A stretch of DNA of 38,956 nt from JALHVH01 sp964544265 (lineage in GTDB: Bacteria > Acidobacteriota > Aminicenantia > Aminicenantales > Saccharicenantaceae). The notes below the pieces were generated by a model, which saw only the letters and a program-made list of their open reading frames with translations, made no database searches and was not told the DNA's origin. How positions within the stretch are numbered: the first letter of the stretch is position 1; every line of letters begins with the position of its first letter. The DNA lies in the NCBI GenBank assembly GCA_964544265.1, contig CAZJBD010000006.1, positions 1 through 38,956 of the forward strand. Reading direction: 5' to 3'. The position numbers and the translations under genes are program-made. This document shows, piece after piece, positions 16,133-24,342 of this stretch.

Positions 16133-16191
16133 TTCTAGGCTAAGTGGCTGAAGAAAACCAATAGAAATAGAAGAGGTCAAGCGGGCGCAAG

Positions 16192-17760
16192 TCAGTCTGC
16201 CCTGGCAAAATCCGAGACCTTCATGTTCTTGTTCTTGAGGCTCAAACCGAGCGCCCTGTCCAGGGCAGCCGTGGAGAGATTATAATCGACGATGGCCCGA
16301 AGCTCCGTGCTGCGGGCGGTGGACAGATCTCTCTGATACTGGAGGACCATATAGTTCGTGCTCAGCCCGACCTTTAGCTTCTCTTCTTCCGCGGCAAGCT
16401 TCTGCTCGGCCAGTTCTCGGGCGATCCGATAAGCCTGGATGCGCTTGTAGTTGGTTTCGACGGCCCGGACGGCGTTCTTGATCTCCAGGAAGATCTTCTG
16501 CTCCTGGCTCTTGAGATTGAGCAAGGCTTGCTCCATATTGAGCTTGGCCTGGGTATACATGGCCCTTGACAGGAAGTTATTTAAGGGGAAGGTCAGGGTC
16601 AGTCCCACGGACCAATTCTGATACTTGAAATGGAACGTGTCCTTCATGGCGGCCGAAGAACCGCCGGGGAGCCTTCCGATAACAACCCCGGTCAGAGGAT
16701 TATTATCTAAATAGAGGATTTGTTGGCCCGAGACACCGGGGCTCCAGTAGGATGCCGTCAGGTTGAGCCCGGGAAGGAGTTGGTTTCTTGCGTAGGTGAC
16801 GTTAAGCTCCTGGTTCTTCAAACCAACCCGGGAAGCTTTAAGCTCCGGACGGTTCTCCATGGCGGTCACCAGGGCCTCGTCCAGGGCCATTTTCGTTTCC
16901 TGAGATTTCGGCTTATCCTTAGGGAGGATTGACGTAAAGGCCTTTTCTTCCTCTACGGAGAGGTTGAGGACCATTTTCAGTTGGTCTTCGTTGTTCTTAA
17001 CCTGGGCCTCCGCCTGGAGGATGTCCGCTTCCCGGGTTGCCACCTCGGCCTGGGCGCTCAGAACTTCGATCGGGGCCAGCTGGCCGACCTCGACGGACCT
17101 TCGGTTCTTGTCCAAAAGGCCCCGGGCCAGCTCCAGGGACTGCCGTTTGACCTCAAGATTGTCGATGCTGTAGACAAGGTTCCAGTAGGCGTCTTCGACT
17201 GAATAGATCGTCTCCATGAGCGTCTGCTCAAGCTGGCTCTCCGAGATCGCCAGGTTGTTCCGGGCGATGAGGATCTCCCTGCGGCTGATGTTCCAGCCGA
17301 AGTCTTTCAGGAGCGGTTGGGTGAAATCAAACGTCAGAGTGCTTCCGTAGCGGGGATTGATGGTTTGGAAGCTTCTGTTGGAATCGTTCCTGTTGCTGTC
17401 CAGGGACACGCCCAGCGACCCTCCTCCGGGGATCGTCTGGCTGATCTGGGCCGTGTAATCATTCAACTTGGTCGTGACACTTTCCGCCGCGTCCAACCAG
17501 GAATAGGATGCCGTATCGGTATTTCTCTTATTGAAACTGAACGAGAGCGTGGGATAAAACTTCTCCTCGGCCCCGGAGACCGAGGCGCCCGAGATCTCCG
17601 GATTCAGGACTTGGATGGCCACCGCGAGATTATTCTTCATCGCCCTGAGGACGCAGTCTTCGAGGGAAAGCAGGAGGGGATTTTCCTTTTCCTGGCCCCA
17701 GGCGAACGTTGCGGTAGCCAGCGCTAGGAGGGTCAGGGTTTTTAGGGCACGAGGTTTCAT
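16192..17760 (-). CDS. TolC-like outer-membrane efflux protein of the MacAB operon
   Basis: Probable outer-membrane exit duct for the upstream MacAB pump. From ATG 17760 (AGGAGAT 5 nt upstream) the product has 522 residues. It has a signal peptide (LTLLALATATFAWGQ) and OEP repeats beginning LSLEDCVLRAMKNNLAVAIQVL. Long helices such as ALVTAMENRPELKASRVGLKNQELNVTYARNQLLPG and extended beta segments follow. The frame continues 51 codons upstream into the permease gene; that part is not used. The gene is last in the seven-gene sigma factor/MacAB operon, 28 bp after the permease. Confidence 0.92.
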   Translation of the reverse strand: MKPRALKTLTLLALATATFAWGQEKENPLLLSLEDCVLRAMKNNLAVAIQVLNPEISGASVSGAEEKFYPTLSFSFNKRNTDTASYSWLDAAESVTTKLNDYTAQISQTIPGGGSLGVSLDSNRNDSNRSFQTINPRYGSTLTFDFTQPLLKDFGWNISRREILIARNNLAISESQLEQTLMETIYSVEDAYWNLVYSIDNLEVKRQSLELARGLLDKNRRSVEVGQLAPIEVLSAQAEVATREADILQAEAQVKNNEDQLKMVLNLSVEEEKAFTSILPKDKPKSQETKMALDEALVTAMENRPELKASRVGLKNQELNVTYARNQLLPGLNLTASYWSPGVSGQQILYLDNNPLTGVVIGRLPGGSSAAMKDTFHFKYQNWSVGLTLTFPLNNFLSRAMYTQAKLNMEQALLNLKSQEQKIFLEIKNAVRAVETNYKRIQAYRIARELAEQKLAAEEEKLKVGLSTNYMVLQYQRDLSTARSTELRAIVDYNLSTAALDRALGLSLKNKNMKVSDFARAD

Positions 17761-17788
17761 CTTGTATCTCCTTGTCTCATACCAGCGG

Positions 17789-19018
17789 TTATTCGTAACG
17801 AAGGGCCTCGATCGGGTCGAGCTTGGAGGCTTTGCGGGCCGGATAGAAGCCGAAAAAAATTCCCACGGAAGCGGAAAATATAAAAGCCAGGGCGATGGCC
17901 GAGGGCGACACAATGGTCTTCCACCCCGAGAAAATGGGGATGAACTTCATCAGCTTGGAGCTTCCGACGCCGAAGGCGACCCCCAAGGCGCCGCCCAGAA
18001 CGCTGAGGACCACCGCCTCGGTCAGGAACTGGAGGAGGATGTCCTTCTCCCGCGCCCCTACGGCCATCCGGATGCCGATTTCACGAATCCGTTCGGTCAC
18101 CGAGACCAGCATGATGTTCATGATGCCGATCCCGCCCACGAGGAGCGAAATGGACGCTATGCTCCCCAGCAGGATGCCCAGGATCTGGGTGGATTGGGCC
18201 GCACCCTCGGCGATCTCGGACATATTCCGGACCTGGAAGTCGTCATCGGCCCCGGGAGCGATCTTGTGCCGGATGCGGAGGAGCTCCTCGATCTGGCGCT
18301 TGGCCTCAGCCGTCTGGTCCATTGAAACCGCCTGGATATCGATGCTGTTAATATGGTCCTCGTTGGTAAGCCTTTTCATCACCGTCGTGTACGGCACGAC
18401 GATGATGTCATCCCGATTGAAGAATCCACCGGCCTCGCCCTTGGACTTCAAGACGCCCAAGACCTGGAATGGGATCTGCTTGACCCGGATGATCTTATTG
18501 ATGGGATCTTCGTCTTCGAAAAGGGACTTTTTGACCTCGCTTCCAAGAACGCAAACCTTGGCCGCAGCGTTGACCTGGGTTTCGTCGAAGAAGGTTCCCG
18601 CCTCGACCTCCCAGTTCCGGATCTCGGGATATCGGGCTCCCACCCCCTGGATGGATGTGTTCCAGTTTTTATTCCCATAGATGACCTGGGCTCGGCTGTT
18701 GGCAGAAGGCGATACGTATTTTACGGCGTCACACTGGGTCGCGATGGCTTCTGCGTCTTCCACCTTGAGACTTTGCCAGCCGCCGCTGCCGGTACGGATC
18801 CCGCGCCAGTTCCGGCTTCCGGGGAAAACATTCAGGAGGTTGGTTCCCAAGGAATTAAACCGATCCTCGACCCCTTTCTTGGCGCCCTCGCCAAGGCTGA
18901 CCATGGCGATGACGGCGCCGACGCCGATGATGATGCCCAGGGCGGTTAAAAACGACCTCATTTTATTCCGGGCCAGAGCCCGAAGGGCGATCCGGATCGT
19001 GCGCATGATGTTCATCAT
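17789..19018 (-). CDS. MacB-type ABC transporter permease
   Basis: Inner-membrane mechanotransmission permease of the MacB/LolCE/FtsX superfamily, without a fused ATPase. The product is 409 residues from ATG 19018 (GGAGG 6 nt upstream). TM1 follows MRTIRIALRALARNKMRSFLTALGIIIGVGAVIAM, then the MacB periplasmic core (about 45-265) and three C-terminal TMs (FtsX domain) with GGIGIMNIMLVSVTERIREIGIRMAVGA and EALRYE at the end. Longer frame starts read into the ATPase gene and are rejected. It lies one base after the ATPase stop and is clearly cotranscribed. Confidence 0.95.
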   Translation of the reverse strand: MMNIMRTIRIALRALARNKMRSFLTALGIIIGVGAVIAMVSLGEGAKKGVEDRFNSLGTNLLNVFPGSRNWRGIRTGSGGWQSLKVEDAEAIATQCDAVKYVSPSANSRAQVIYGNKNWNTSIQGVGARYPEIRNWEVEAGTFFDETQVNAAAKVCVLGSEVKKSLFEDEDPINKIIRVKQIPFQVLGVLKSKGEAGGFFNRDDIIVVPYTTVMKRLTNEDHINSIDIQAVSMDQTAEAKRQIEELLRIRHKIAPGADDDFQVRNMSEIAEGAAQSTQILGILLGSIASISLLVGGIGIMNIMLVSVTERIREIGIRMAVGAREKDILLQFLTEAVVLSVLGGALGVAFGVGSSKLMKFIPIFSGWKTIVSPSAIALAFIFSASVGIFFGFYPARKASKLDPIEALRYE

Positions 19019-19019
19019 A

Positions 19020-19703
19020 TTAATCCTCCCGGATGATCTGGCCGTCCCGGACGTAGATGCGCCGGCGGGCGTAGCAGGCGATGTCCGGCTCGTGGGTGAC
19101 CATGACCATGGTGATCCCCTTCTCGACGTTGAGCTTGGTGAAGATGTCCATGATCTCGCTGCTCGTCTTGGTGTCCAGGTTTCCGGTTGGCTCGTCGGCA
19201 AGGATCAAGGTCGGATTATTGAGGAGGGACCGGGCGATCGCGATCCGCTGCTGTTCGCCGCCGGAGAGTTGGTTCGTCTTGTGCCGGGCACGGTCCTTGA
19301 GCCCGACGGATTCGAGAGCCTCCAGAGCTCTCTCATGCCTCGCCTTGGTGTGGACGTTCGAATACAGAAGAGGAAGTTCGACGTTCTCCAAGGCCGTGGT
19401 CCGGGGAAGAAGGTTGAAGGTCTGGAATACGAACCCGATCTTCTGGTTCCGGATGCGGGCCAGCTTGTTCTTATCGAACGTGGAAACCTCCTCGCCTTCC
19501 AGAAAATATTTACCCGACGTGGGCTTGTCCAGACAGCCTAGAATGTTCATAAGGGTGGATTTCCCGGAGCCGGACGGGCCCATGATGGCCACGAAGTCTC
19601 CCTCCGAGACGACGTAAGAAACCCCCCTCAGGGCATGGACTTCCGTGTCGCCGATCTTGTAGATCTTGACCAAGTTCTGGAGTTCGATGACTTTGTTTGA
19701 CAT
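19020..19703 (-). CDS. MacB-type ABC transporter ATP-binding protein
   Basis: ATPase of the MacAB/LolD class energising the adjacent permease. Motifs: Walker A GPSGSGKST, Q-loop near IGFVFQTFNLLPRTTALENVELPLLY, signature LSGGEQQRIAIARSL, Walker B LILADEPTGNLD and switch His in VMVTHEPD. The canonical start is MSNKVIELQNLVKIYKIGD at ATG 19703, with AGGA 7 nt upstream. An alternative ATG at 19736 overlaps the macA stop (ATGA) and would add 11 residues but lacks an SD. Length of 227 residues is normal. Confidence 0.95.
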   Translation of the reverse strand: MSNKVIELQNLVKIYKIGDTEVHALRGVSYVVSEGDFVAIMGPSGSGKSTLMNILGCLDKPTSGKYFLEGEEVSTFDKNKLARIRNQKIGFVFQTFNLLPRTTALENVELPLLYSNVHTKARHERALEALESVGLKDRARHKTNQLSGGEQQRIAIARSLLNNPTLILADEPTGNLDTKTSSEIMDIFTKLNVEKGITMVMVTHEPDIACYARRRIYVRDGQIIRED

Positions 19704-19732
19704 GAGATGATCCTGAATTTCCGGGGATACGC

Positions 19733-21124
19733 TCATCTGGGAGGAGGCAACATCATCATCCGCGGCCGGTTCTGGCCTGTCTGAGTTGCCGTGCTCGTGC
19801 TGGAGCCGATTCCGATGATAACCGCTTGACCTTCTTTCAAGTCGCCTCGGACCACCTCTGTATAGGAATTGTCCGAAACGCCGGGCTTGAGGAAAGCAAC
19901 CTGGAGCTTGCCGTTTTCATCCTGGAACCAGACGTGGGAGGGTTGTCTCTGCCGTGCCCCCTGGGCCGGCGTGCCCCCCTGTCCCTGGCCGAGATTCACG
20001 GACTGTGGCCCGCCTTCCCCGGTCCGGGTCGCTCCGCCCGGAGAGCTCTGCCCGAGGGTGCTGGCTCCAGAGCCGCCGGGCATTTGTCCCTCCCGCCCCT
20101 CCTGTTGTCGTCTGGCCGCCACCCTCTCGCCCGCTTCCTTCATAATCTTTTGAATCTCCTCGGTGGGCAGATTCGGCGTGAACCGCAGGGCGGCATTGGG
20201 AATCCGGAGAACGTTCTTGGCCTCGCCGGCGATGATGGAGACCGTGGCCGTCATCCCCGGCCTCAGCTTCATGCCGGGATTGTCGACATCGACGATCGTC
20301 GTGTAGGTGACGACATTTGAGGTCGTCGTAGGGGAATAGCGGACCTGGTTGACGGTCCCGGAAAACATTTCATCAGGGAAAGAATCGACCGTAAACCGGA
20401 CTTTCTGCCCTTCCTTGACCTTGCCGATGTCAGCCTCGTCCACGGCGCATTCGACCTGCATCTTGCTGAGGTCGTTGGCGATCTCAAAAAGCTTGGGGGC
20501 CTGGAAGCTGGCGGCGACGGTCTGGCCGATGTTGACAAGCCGGTTGATGACGATGCCGTCGATTGGGGAACGGATCGTGGCATAGGCCAGATCGACCCGG
20601 CTCGAATCGAGCTGGGACTTGGCCTGGGCCAGCCTGGCATTGGAGGATTGGACATCGGTTTTGGCTTCAAGGTAAGCGGCCTCGGTGGCCTCCTTTTCCT
20701 CGAAAGAGATGAGGTTCTTATCAAAAAGACTCAGGGCTCTGTCATATTTTTTCTTCAAATTCTCCAAGGTCACCTTGGCCCTCTCCAAGGAGGCGACGGC
20801 ACTCAGGTAATTCGCCTGGTTCTGGTCGATTTTCGCCTTAAGGAGGGACTGGTCGAGCTCAGCCAGGACCTGGCCTGCCTTGACTTGAGAGTTGAAATCT
20901 ACGTAGAGCTTTTCAATTTTTCCCGAGACTTGGCTCCCGACCTCGACGAGGCGGACCGGGTTGAGGGTTCCGGAGGTCACCACCAGGGCCTCGAGATCTC
21001 CCTTAGCCAAGGTTTCCGTCCGGTACTTCACACCCCCGTTTTTATGGCCCTTAAAGACGGTGAGTCCGAGGATGGTTCCGGCGACAACGAGCACGGCGAT
21101 TATCAGAAGGATCTTCTTTTTCAT
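19733..21124 (-). CDS. MacA-like periplasmic adaptor (HlyD family)
   Basis: Membrane-fusion protein connecting MacB to TolC. It has an N-terminal signal anchor (residues 4-23), then VEVGSQVSGKIEKLYVDFNSQVKAGQVLAELD (lipoyl half), a coiled-coil hairpin (about 90-185), a second lipoyl half with ATIRSPIDGIVINRLVNIGQTV, and the beta-barrel domain. About residues 340-395 are an unusual low-complexity insert rich in Gly, Gln, Ser and Pro, splitting the membrane-proximal domain. The tail TQTGQNRPRMMMLPPPR is also atypical. The 463-residue length exceeds the usual 370-390 because of these. GGAG lies 7 nt upstream. Confidence 0.93.
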   Translation of the reverse strand: MKKKILLIIAVLVVAGTILGLTVFKGHKNGGVKYRTETLAKGDLEALVVTSGTLNPVRLVEVGSQVSGKIEKLYVDFNSQVKAGQVLAELDQSLLKAKIDQNQANYLSAVASLERAKVTLENLKKKYDRALSLFDKNLISFEEKEATEAAYLEAKTDVQSSNARLAQAKSQLDSSRVDLAYATIRSPIDGIVINRLVNIGQTVAASFQAPKLFEIANDLSKMQVECAVDEADIGKVKEGQKVRFTVDSFPDEMFSGTVNQVRYSPTTTSNVVTYTTIVDVDNPGMKLRPGMTATVSIIAGEAKNVLRIPNAALRFTPNLPTEEIQKIMKEAGERVAARRQQEGREGQMPGGSGASTLGQSSPGGATRTGEGGPQSVNLGQGQGGTPAQGARQRQPSHVWFQDENGKLQVAFLKPGVSDNSYTEVVRGDLKEGQAVIIGIGSSTSTATQTGQNRPRMMMLPPPR

Positions 21125-21127
21125 TTC

Positions 21128-21535
21128 TTATCTCCTTGTGTCCATATGGCGAGAAGGATCTCCCTTCATGAATTCGTTGATCATGGCCTCCAGCTTCTGT
21201 TTCTGCTCCGGGGTCAGGACGGCGTCAATCTCATTCTTGAGCTGGGACCGCATCTCGCCGAGGCGCTTGTGGAACTCCTCCCCAAAGGCTTTGAGCCGGT
21301 CTTCGTTACGCTTGAAAATCTCCCGGATCTGGTCCTGCTGGACCTGGCTCAAGCTGAGCTCTTTGGCCAGAATCTCGACCGTCGGGAAATGCGGGCCGCG
21401 CCGATCTCTTCCCCCCGCCCCCATCTCGTGCCTCTTGTGGACGAGATAGCGTTCGCCAAAATAGCCGGCGGCCCCTCCGATGATGAAGACGGCAACGAGG
21501 GAAAAAATGATCCAGAATTTGACTTTGGCGTTCAT
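21128..21535 (-). CDS. Spy/CpxP-like periplasmic stress protein (LTXXQ-type)
   Basis: Small envelope protein of the heavy-metal-resistance/Spy-CpxP helical class. It has a membrane anchor or signal (residues 6-27, FWIIFSLVAVFIIGGAAGYFG), a basic His/Arg/Gly segment and then two helices. Helix motifs are AKELSLSQVQQDQIREIFKRN and LTPEQKQKLEAMINEFM, the two LTxxQ-like signatures. Family members chaperone periplasmic proteins or inhibit stress sensors. Its ATG overlaps the anti-sigma TGA (ATGA) and macA follows after 3 bp. It may act as ligand or sensor for the sigma/anti-sigma pair; this is inference. Confidence 0.85.
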   Translation of the reverse strand: MNAKVKFWIIFSLVAVFIIGGAAGYFGERYLVHKRHEMGAGGRDRRGPHFPTVEILAKELSLSQVQQDQIREIFKRNEDRLKAFGEEFHKRLGEMRSQLKNEIDAVLTPEQKQKLEAMINEFMKGDPSRHMDTRR

Positions 21536-22026
21536 GGAATTGGCCTCCTCGCGGGCTCGCGTTCATCCGAAGCGGCAAAGATAAACCGGATATTCCGGTC
21601 TTCGCCCGGCTTTTCTTCGAAGACGGATTGGACGTCCGACATCGGGGCCTTGTCCCTCATAAGGAGCAGCTCGGACTGGGTCATCTGGGTTTGGCCAGGA
21701 GGGGCAAAAAAGATCAGCGCCACGCCGCAGGCCAGGACGATGCCCAGAAAAACAGGGATCGCTTTCAAGCACCAGTGCTCCCATAGGAGGAGGGCAAACG
21801 ATTTTCTCTCCTGGACCAATTTGGACTGCAGGCGCTCCCAAAAATAGGGGAGGGGTTCGTCTTTCGTCTCGCTTCGGAGGATGCTGAGCATGGCCCGGTA
21901 CTCTTTCGCCATCCGGGAACAAGACGAACAGGCCCGAAGGTGTTCCTCGAGTTCGGCCGTTCGGACGTCGTCCAGGCGGCCGTCGCAGGATCTGAGAAAC
22001 CACTTCTCAGCTTTATGACAGCGCAT
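21532..22026 (-). CDS. Zinc-finger anti-sigma factor (membrane-bound)
   Basis: Holds the adjacent ECF sigma factor inactive at the membrane. The N-terminal ZAS domain has the HxxxCxxC motif at His29, Cys33 and Cys36, with a possible further ligand at Cys3 or Cys14. A single TM segment (about residues 86-108, CLKAIPVFLGIVLACGVALIFF) separates it from a short periplasmic tail of about 55 residues. The gene overlaps the sigma gene by 14 bp and the Spy-like gene by 4 bp, so stoichiometry is probably set by coupling. Confidence 0.9.
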   Translation of the reverse strand: MRCHKAEKWFLRSCDGRLDDVRTAELEEHLRACSSCSRMAKEYRAMLSILRSETKDEPLPYFWERLQSKLVQERKSFALLLWEHWCLKAIPVFLGIVLACGVALIFFAPPGQTQMTQSELLLMRDKAPMSDVQSVFEEKPGEDRNIRFIFAASDEREPARRPIP

Positions 22027-22588
22027 GAAATCCTCCTTCCAAGCTTAAACGCGGGAGGAGCTTTTTTCGAAGCATCTTCCTCGCCCTGTGGAGCCGGGAA
22101 TCCACCGTGCCCGGGGAAACCTTCAAAACCCGCGAGATCTCATCATAGGCCAAGCCCTGGATATCCCTGAGGGTCAGGACGATCCTGTACTTAGGGGGGA
22201 GGGTTTCAACGGAGGCGCGGAGAAGCCTCTTTCTCCTCTCCTCCTCCCGCTCTTTCTCCCTTTTCTCGATGCCCTCATCAGAGACGGAAATCTCCCCGAT
22301 CTCCTCTAAAGAAACTTCCTTAATCCTCCCCTTCTTCCTGAGGAAATCTCGCACATGGTTCAGGGCCACCCGGTAGAGCCAGGTTCCGAACTCGGACTTG
22401 AAACGGAACTTGGGGAGCGCCAAGTAAGCCTTCAGGAAGATCTCCTGAGACAGGTCGTCTGCCGTTTCCCGGTCCCGCGTGAAGTTCAGGGCCATGCTAA
22501 ACACCTTAGACTGATACCTCCTGACCAGCTCCGAAAAAGACTCTTCGTTCCCTTCCTGAGCCAGCTCGATCAGCTTTCTGTCTTCCAT
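22013..22588 (-). CDS. ECF RNA polymerase sigma factor (RpoE/SigW-like)
   Basis: Directs RNA polymerase to envelope-stress promoters, presumably including its own. Sigma2 region (about 8-80): SFSELVRRYQSKVFSMALNFTRD, then DDLSQEIFLKAYLALPKF and FGTWLYRVALNHVRDFLRK. A highly charged linker (EKREKEREEERRKR) precedes sigma4 (about 130-180) with LPPKYRIVLTLRDIQGLAYDEISRVL and GTVDSRLHRARKMLRKKL. The start must be at or after ATG 22588 because a stop lies just upstream in frame. The nearest GGAGG is about 19 nt away, so initiation looks weak. The 153 bp upstream show no clear ECF promoter pair. Confidence 0.94.
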   Translation of the reverse strand: MEDRKLIELAQEGNEESFSELVRRYQSKVFSMALNFTRDRETADDLSQEIFLKAYLALPKFRFKSEFGTWLYRVALNHVRDFLRKKGRIKEVSLEEIGEISVSDEGIEKREKEREEERRKRLLRASVETLPPKYRIVLTLRDIQGLAYDEISRVLKVSPGTVDSRLHRARKMLRKKLLPRLSLEGGFHALS

Positions 22589-22741
22589 CCAGAATCACTT
22601 GTGCTATCCTCCGTACAAGCTTTAGACGGAGGCGCGTTCAAAATCTTCCCTTCGGGCAGGATATTCTCTGTAAAGAACGCTATCGGCCACCCTTCCGTTT
22701 CATTAGGGAGGAGGCAGAATCACTGTCCGGAACGGGGAGGA

Positions 22742-23122
22742 TCAGGCGGCGTTCCTCTTGGCCGTCCAGGCAGATGCCCCGATTTTCCCCCTCCGAACGA
22801 TCCCGGACATAATATCGCCCTCGACCACCCCTTTATAGGCCATTTCCAATTCCCCCTTAGGGGTTGAAAGCTTAACCGTCCACTCGATCGCCGTCTCTTT
22901 CAAAGTGCCCGTCCCTTTGGTCACGCCGCCCTTGGGGCCGGTCATCGTCACTGTCAACGACTCTCCTTCCTGGGCAAAAACGACCTTCCAGGTCGCTTCG
23001 CCGCTCCGCGTTTGGGCCACAAGCTCCCATTCTCCCTCGACCGACACCTGTTGGGCCATAAGACTCAAAGGCAAAGTAAGGATAGCGGATAAAGCGATCG
23101 CTATGAGGTTCGGCCTCTCCAT
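22742..23122 (-). CDS. Small secreted beta-rich protein of unknown function
   Basis: Not recognised to family level. The 126-residue product has a clean signal peptide (LIAIALSAILTLPLSLMAQQ). About 100 residues of alternating strands follow, with EGEWELVAQTRSGEATWKVVF, LTVTMTGPKGG, GTLKETAIEWTVKLSTPKGELEM and YKGVVEGDIMSGIVRRG. This G-W/E-G-T-x-ETAIEWTV pattern resembles lipocalin-like or amidohydrolase-associated beta domains I have seen in Acidobacteria-type genomes, but no ligand can be named. AAGGAG lies 6 nt upstream and a TATAAT box at 23146-23151. Probably monocistronic. Confidence 0.8.
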   Translation of the reverse strand: MERPNLIAIALSAILTLPLSLMAQQVSVEGEWELVAQTRSGEATWKVVFAQEGESLTVTMTGPKGGVTKGTGTLKETAIEWTVKLSTPKGELEMAYKGVVEGDIMSGIVRRGKIGASAWTAKRNAA

Positions 23123-23145
23123 GTCTCGCTCCTTATAGCCAAAGT

Positions 23146-23151
23146 ATTATA
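23146..23151 (-). promoter_or_regulatory. putative -10 box for the secreted-protein gene
   Basis: Perfect TATAAT on the minus strand, about 24 bp before the start codon at 23122. No acceptable -35 box at 16-18 bp. Confidence 0.4.
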
Positions 23152-23207
23152 CCCTAATTCAGGAGCCGTTTTTTAGGCGATTGAATGGCCCGCGGGTGTA
23201 ACTCTTT

Positions 23208-23687
23208 TTATGCCCTCAGCACGAGCGCCGTTGCCCAGCAGGCGACTGCCTCGCCCCGACCGATCGCTCCGACGCCTTCGTTGGTCTTGGCTTTGATGCC
23301 CAGGCGGTCGGGGGCGATTCTCAAAAGAGGACAGAGCGCGCGTTTCATCGCCGGAACGTGGGGCGCGATTGAAGGTCTCTCGGCCACGATCACGGAATCC
23401 ACGTGGACGACCTCAAGCCCGGCCTTACTGAGGCGCTCCATCACGGCCGCGAGCAACTTCGTGCTCCTGGCATTTTTATAAGCGGGGTCCGTGTCCGGGA
23501 ACAGCTGGCCGATGTCACCCTCCCCCGCCGCTCCGAGGAGGGCATCCATAACGGCATGGACAAGGCAGTCGGCGTCCGAGTGTCCAACGAGCCCCAGAGG
23601 GAAGGGAATCTCCACGCCGCCAAGCCGCAGGGTGCGGCCCGGACCGAGCCTGTGAAGGTCATAGCCGAGTCCGATCCTAAAGTCCAA
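23208..23687 (-). CDS. ispF: 2-C-methyl-D-erythritol 2,4-cyclodiphosphate synthase
   Basis: IspF cyclises CDP-ME 2-phosphate in the MEP isoprenoid pathway. Metal ligands appear in GYDLHRL (Asp10, His12) and in GHSDADCLVHAVMDALLGA. The remaining signatures are FPDTDPAYKNARS and KAKTNEGVGAIGRGEAVACWA. Length of 159 residues is normal. It overlaps ispD by 11 bp. The third MEP enzyme in the window, ispE, is 11 kb away in another operon. Confidence 0.97.
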   Translation of the reverse strand: MDFRIGLGYDLHRLGPGRTLRLGGVEIPFPLGLVGHSDADCLVHAVMDALLGAAGEGDIGQLFPDTDPAYKNARSTKLLAAVMERLSKAGLEVVHVDSVIVAERPSIAPHVPAMKRALCPLLRIAPDRLGIKAKTNEGVGAIGRGEAVACWATALVLRA

Positions 23688-24342
23688 GTATCGCCTCCGC
23701 GATCCTGATGTCCAGGGGCGTTGTGATCTTGATATTCCGGGGGTCGCCGTCCACGACGTTCACCCGCCCTCCGTTCCTCTCGACAAGCATGGCTTCGTCA
23801 GTTCCGTAGAAGCCATCCCGGGCCGCCGCCTCAAAGGCTTTGTTCAAGATGCCGTATCGGAACCCCTGGGGCGTTTGAACCCGGAAAAGCTTGGACCGGT
23901 CATGGGTGAGGGCAACCTTTCGGTTCCGAACCTCTTTTATGGTGTCCTCAAGAGCTAAAACCGGGACAACTGCCCCGGACCGGCCCGCCTCTTGGATGAC
24001 TCGGTTGATGAGGGCTCCATCAACGAGCGGCCTGACCCCATCGTGGACGAGGACGACGTCCTCTTCCGACGCCCGGAGCTTGAGAAAGCCGTTCCGGACG
24101 GAATCCTGCCGCCGGGGCCCGCCCTTGACCACGGCTACAACCTTCCGGTAGTTCCCTTTGAGTAAGTCCCGCTGTTCGGGGTCCGGAAGGATGAGGATCA
24201 TCTCGTCAACGGAGCCGTTCATCTCGAACGCCCCCAGGCACCGGTCAAGAAGCGTTTCCCCTTTGAGGAGTGCGAACTGTTTGGCCGTCCCGAAACGCCG
24301 TCCTTCGCCGGCCGCGACGATAAGGACGGATACCTTGCTCAT
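23677..24342 (-). CDS. ispD: 2-C-methyl-D-erythritol 4-phosphate cytidylyltransferase
   Basis: IspD forms CDP-methylerythritol from MEP and CTP. The N-terminal nucleotide-binding loop is VLIVAAGEGRRFGTAKQFALL; later motifs are GGPRRQDSVRNGF, VLVHDGVRPLVD and RVQTPQGFRYGIL, followed by TDEAMLVERNGGRVNVVDGDPRNIKITTP. Length of 221 residues is normal. Its ATG overlaps the stop of the PIN/TRAM gene (ATGA). Confidence 0.97.
   Translation of the reverse strand: MSKVSVLIVAAGEGRRFGTAKQFALLKGETLLDRCLGAFEMNGSVDEMILILPDPEQRDLLKGNYRKVVAVVKGGPRRQDSVRNGFLKLRASEEDVVLVHDGVRPLVDGALINRVIQEAGRSGAVVPVLALEDTIKEVRNRKVALTHDRSKLFRVQTPQGFRYGILNKAFEAAARDGFYGTDEAMLVERNGGRVNVVDGDPRNIKITTPLDIRIAEAILGL

Noticed and set aside
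22589..22741. An ECF-type promoter upstream of the sigma factor
   Set aside because: TGAAC and GTCTAA-like words occur, but only about 8 bp apart; no GGAAC/TCTAA-like pair at 16-17 bp spacing was found.
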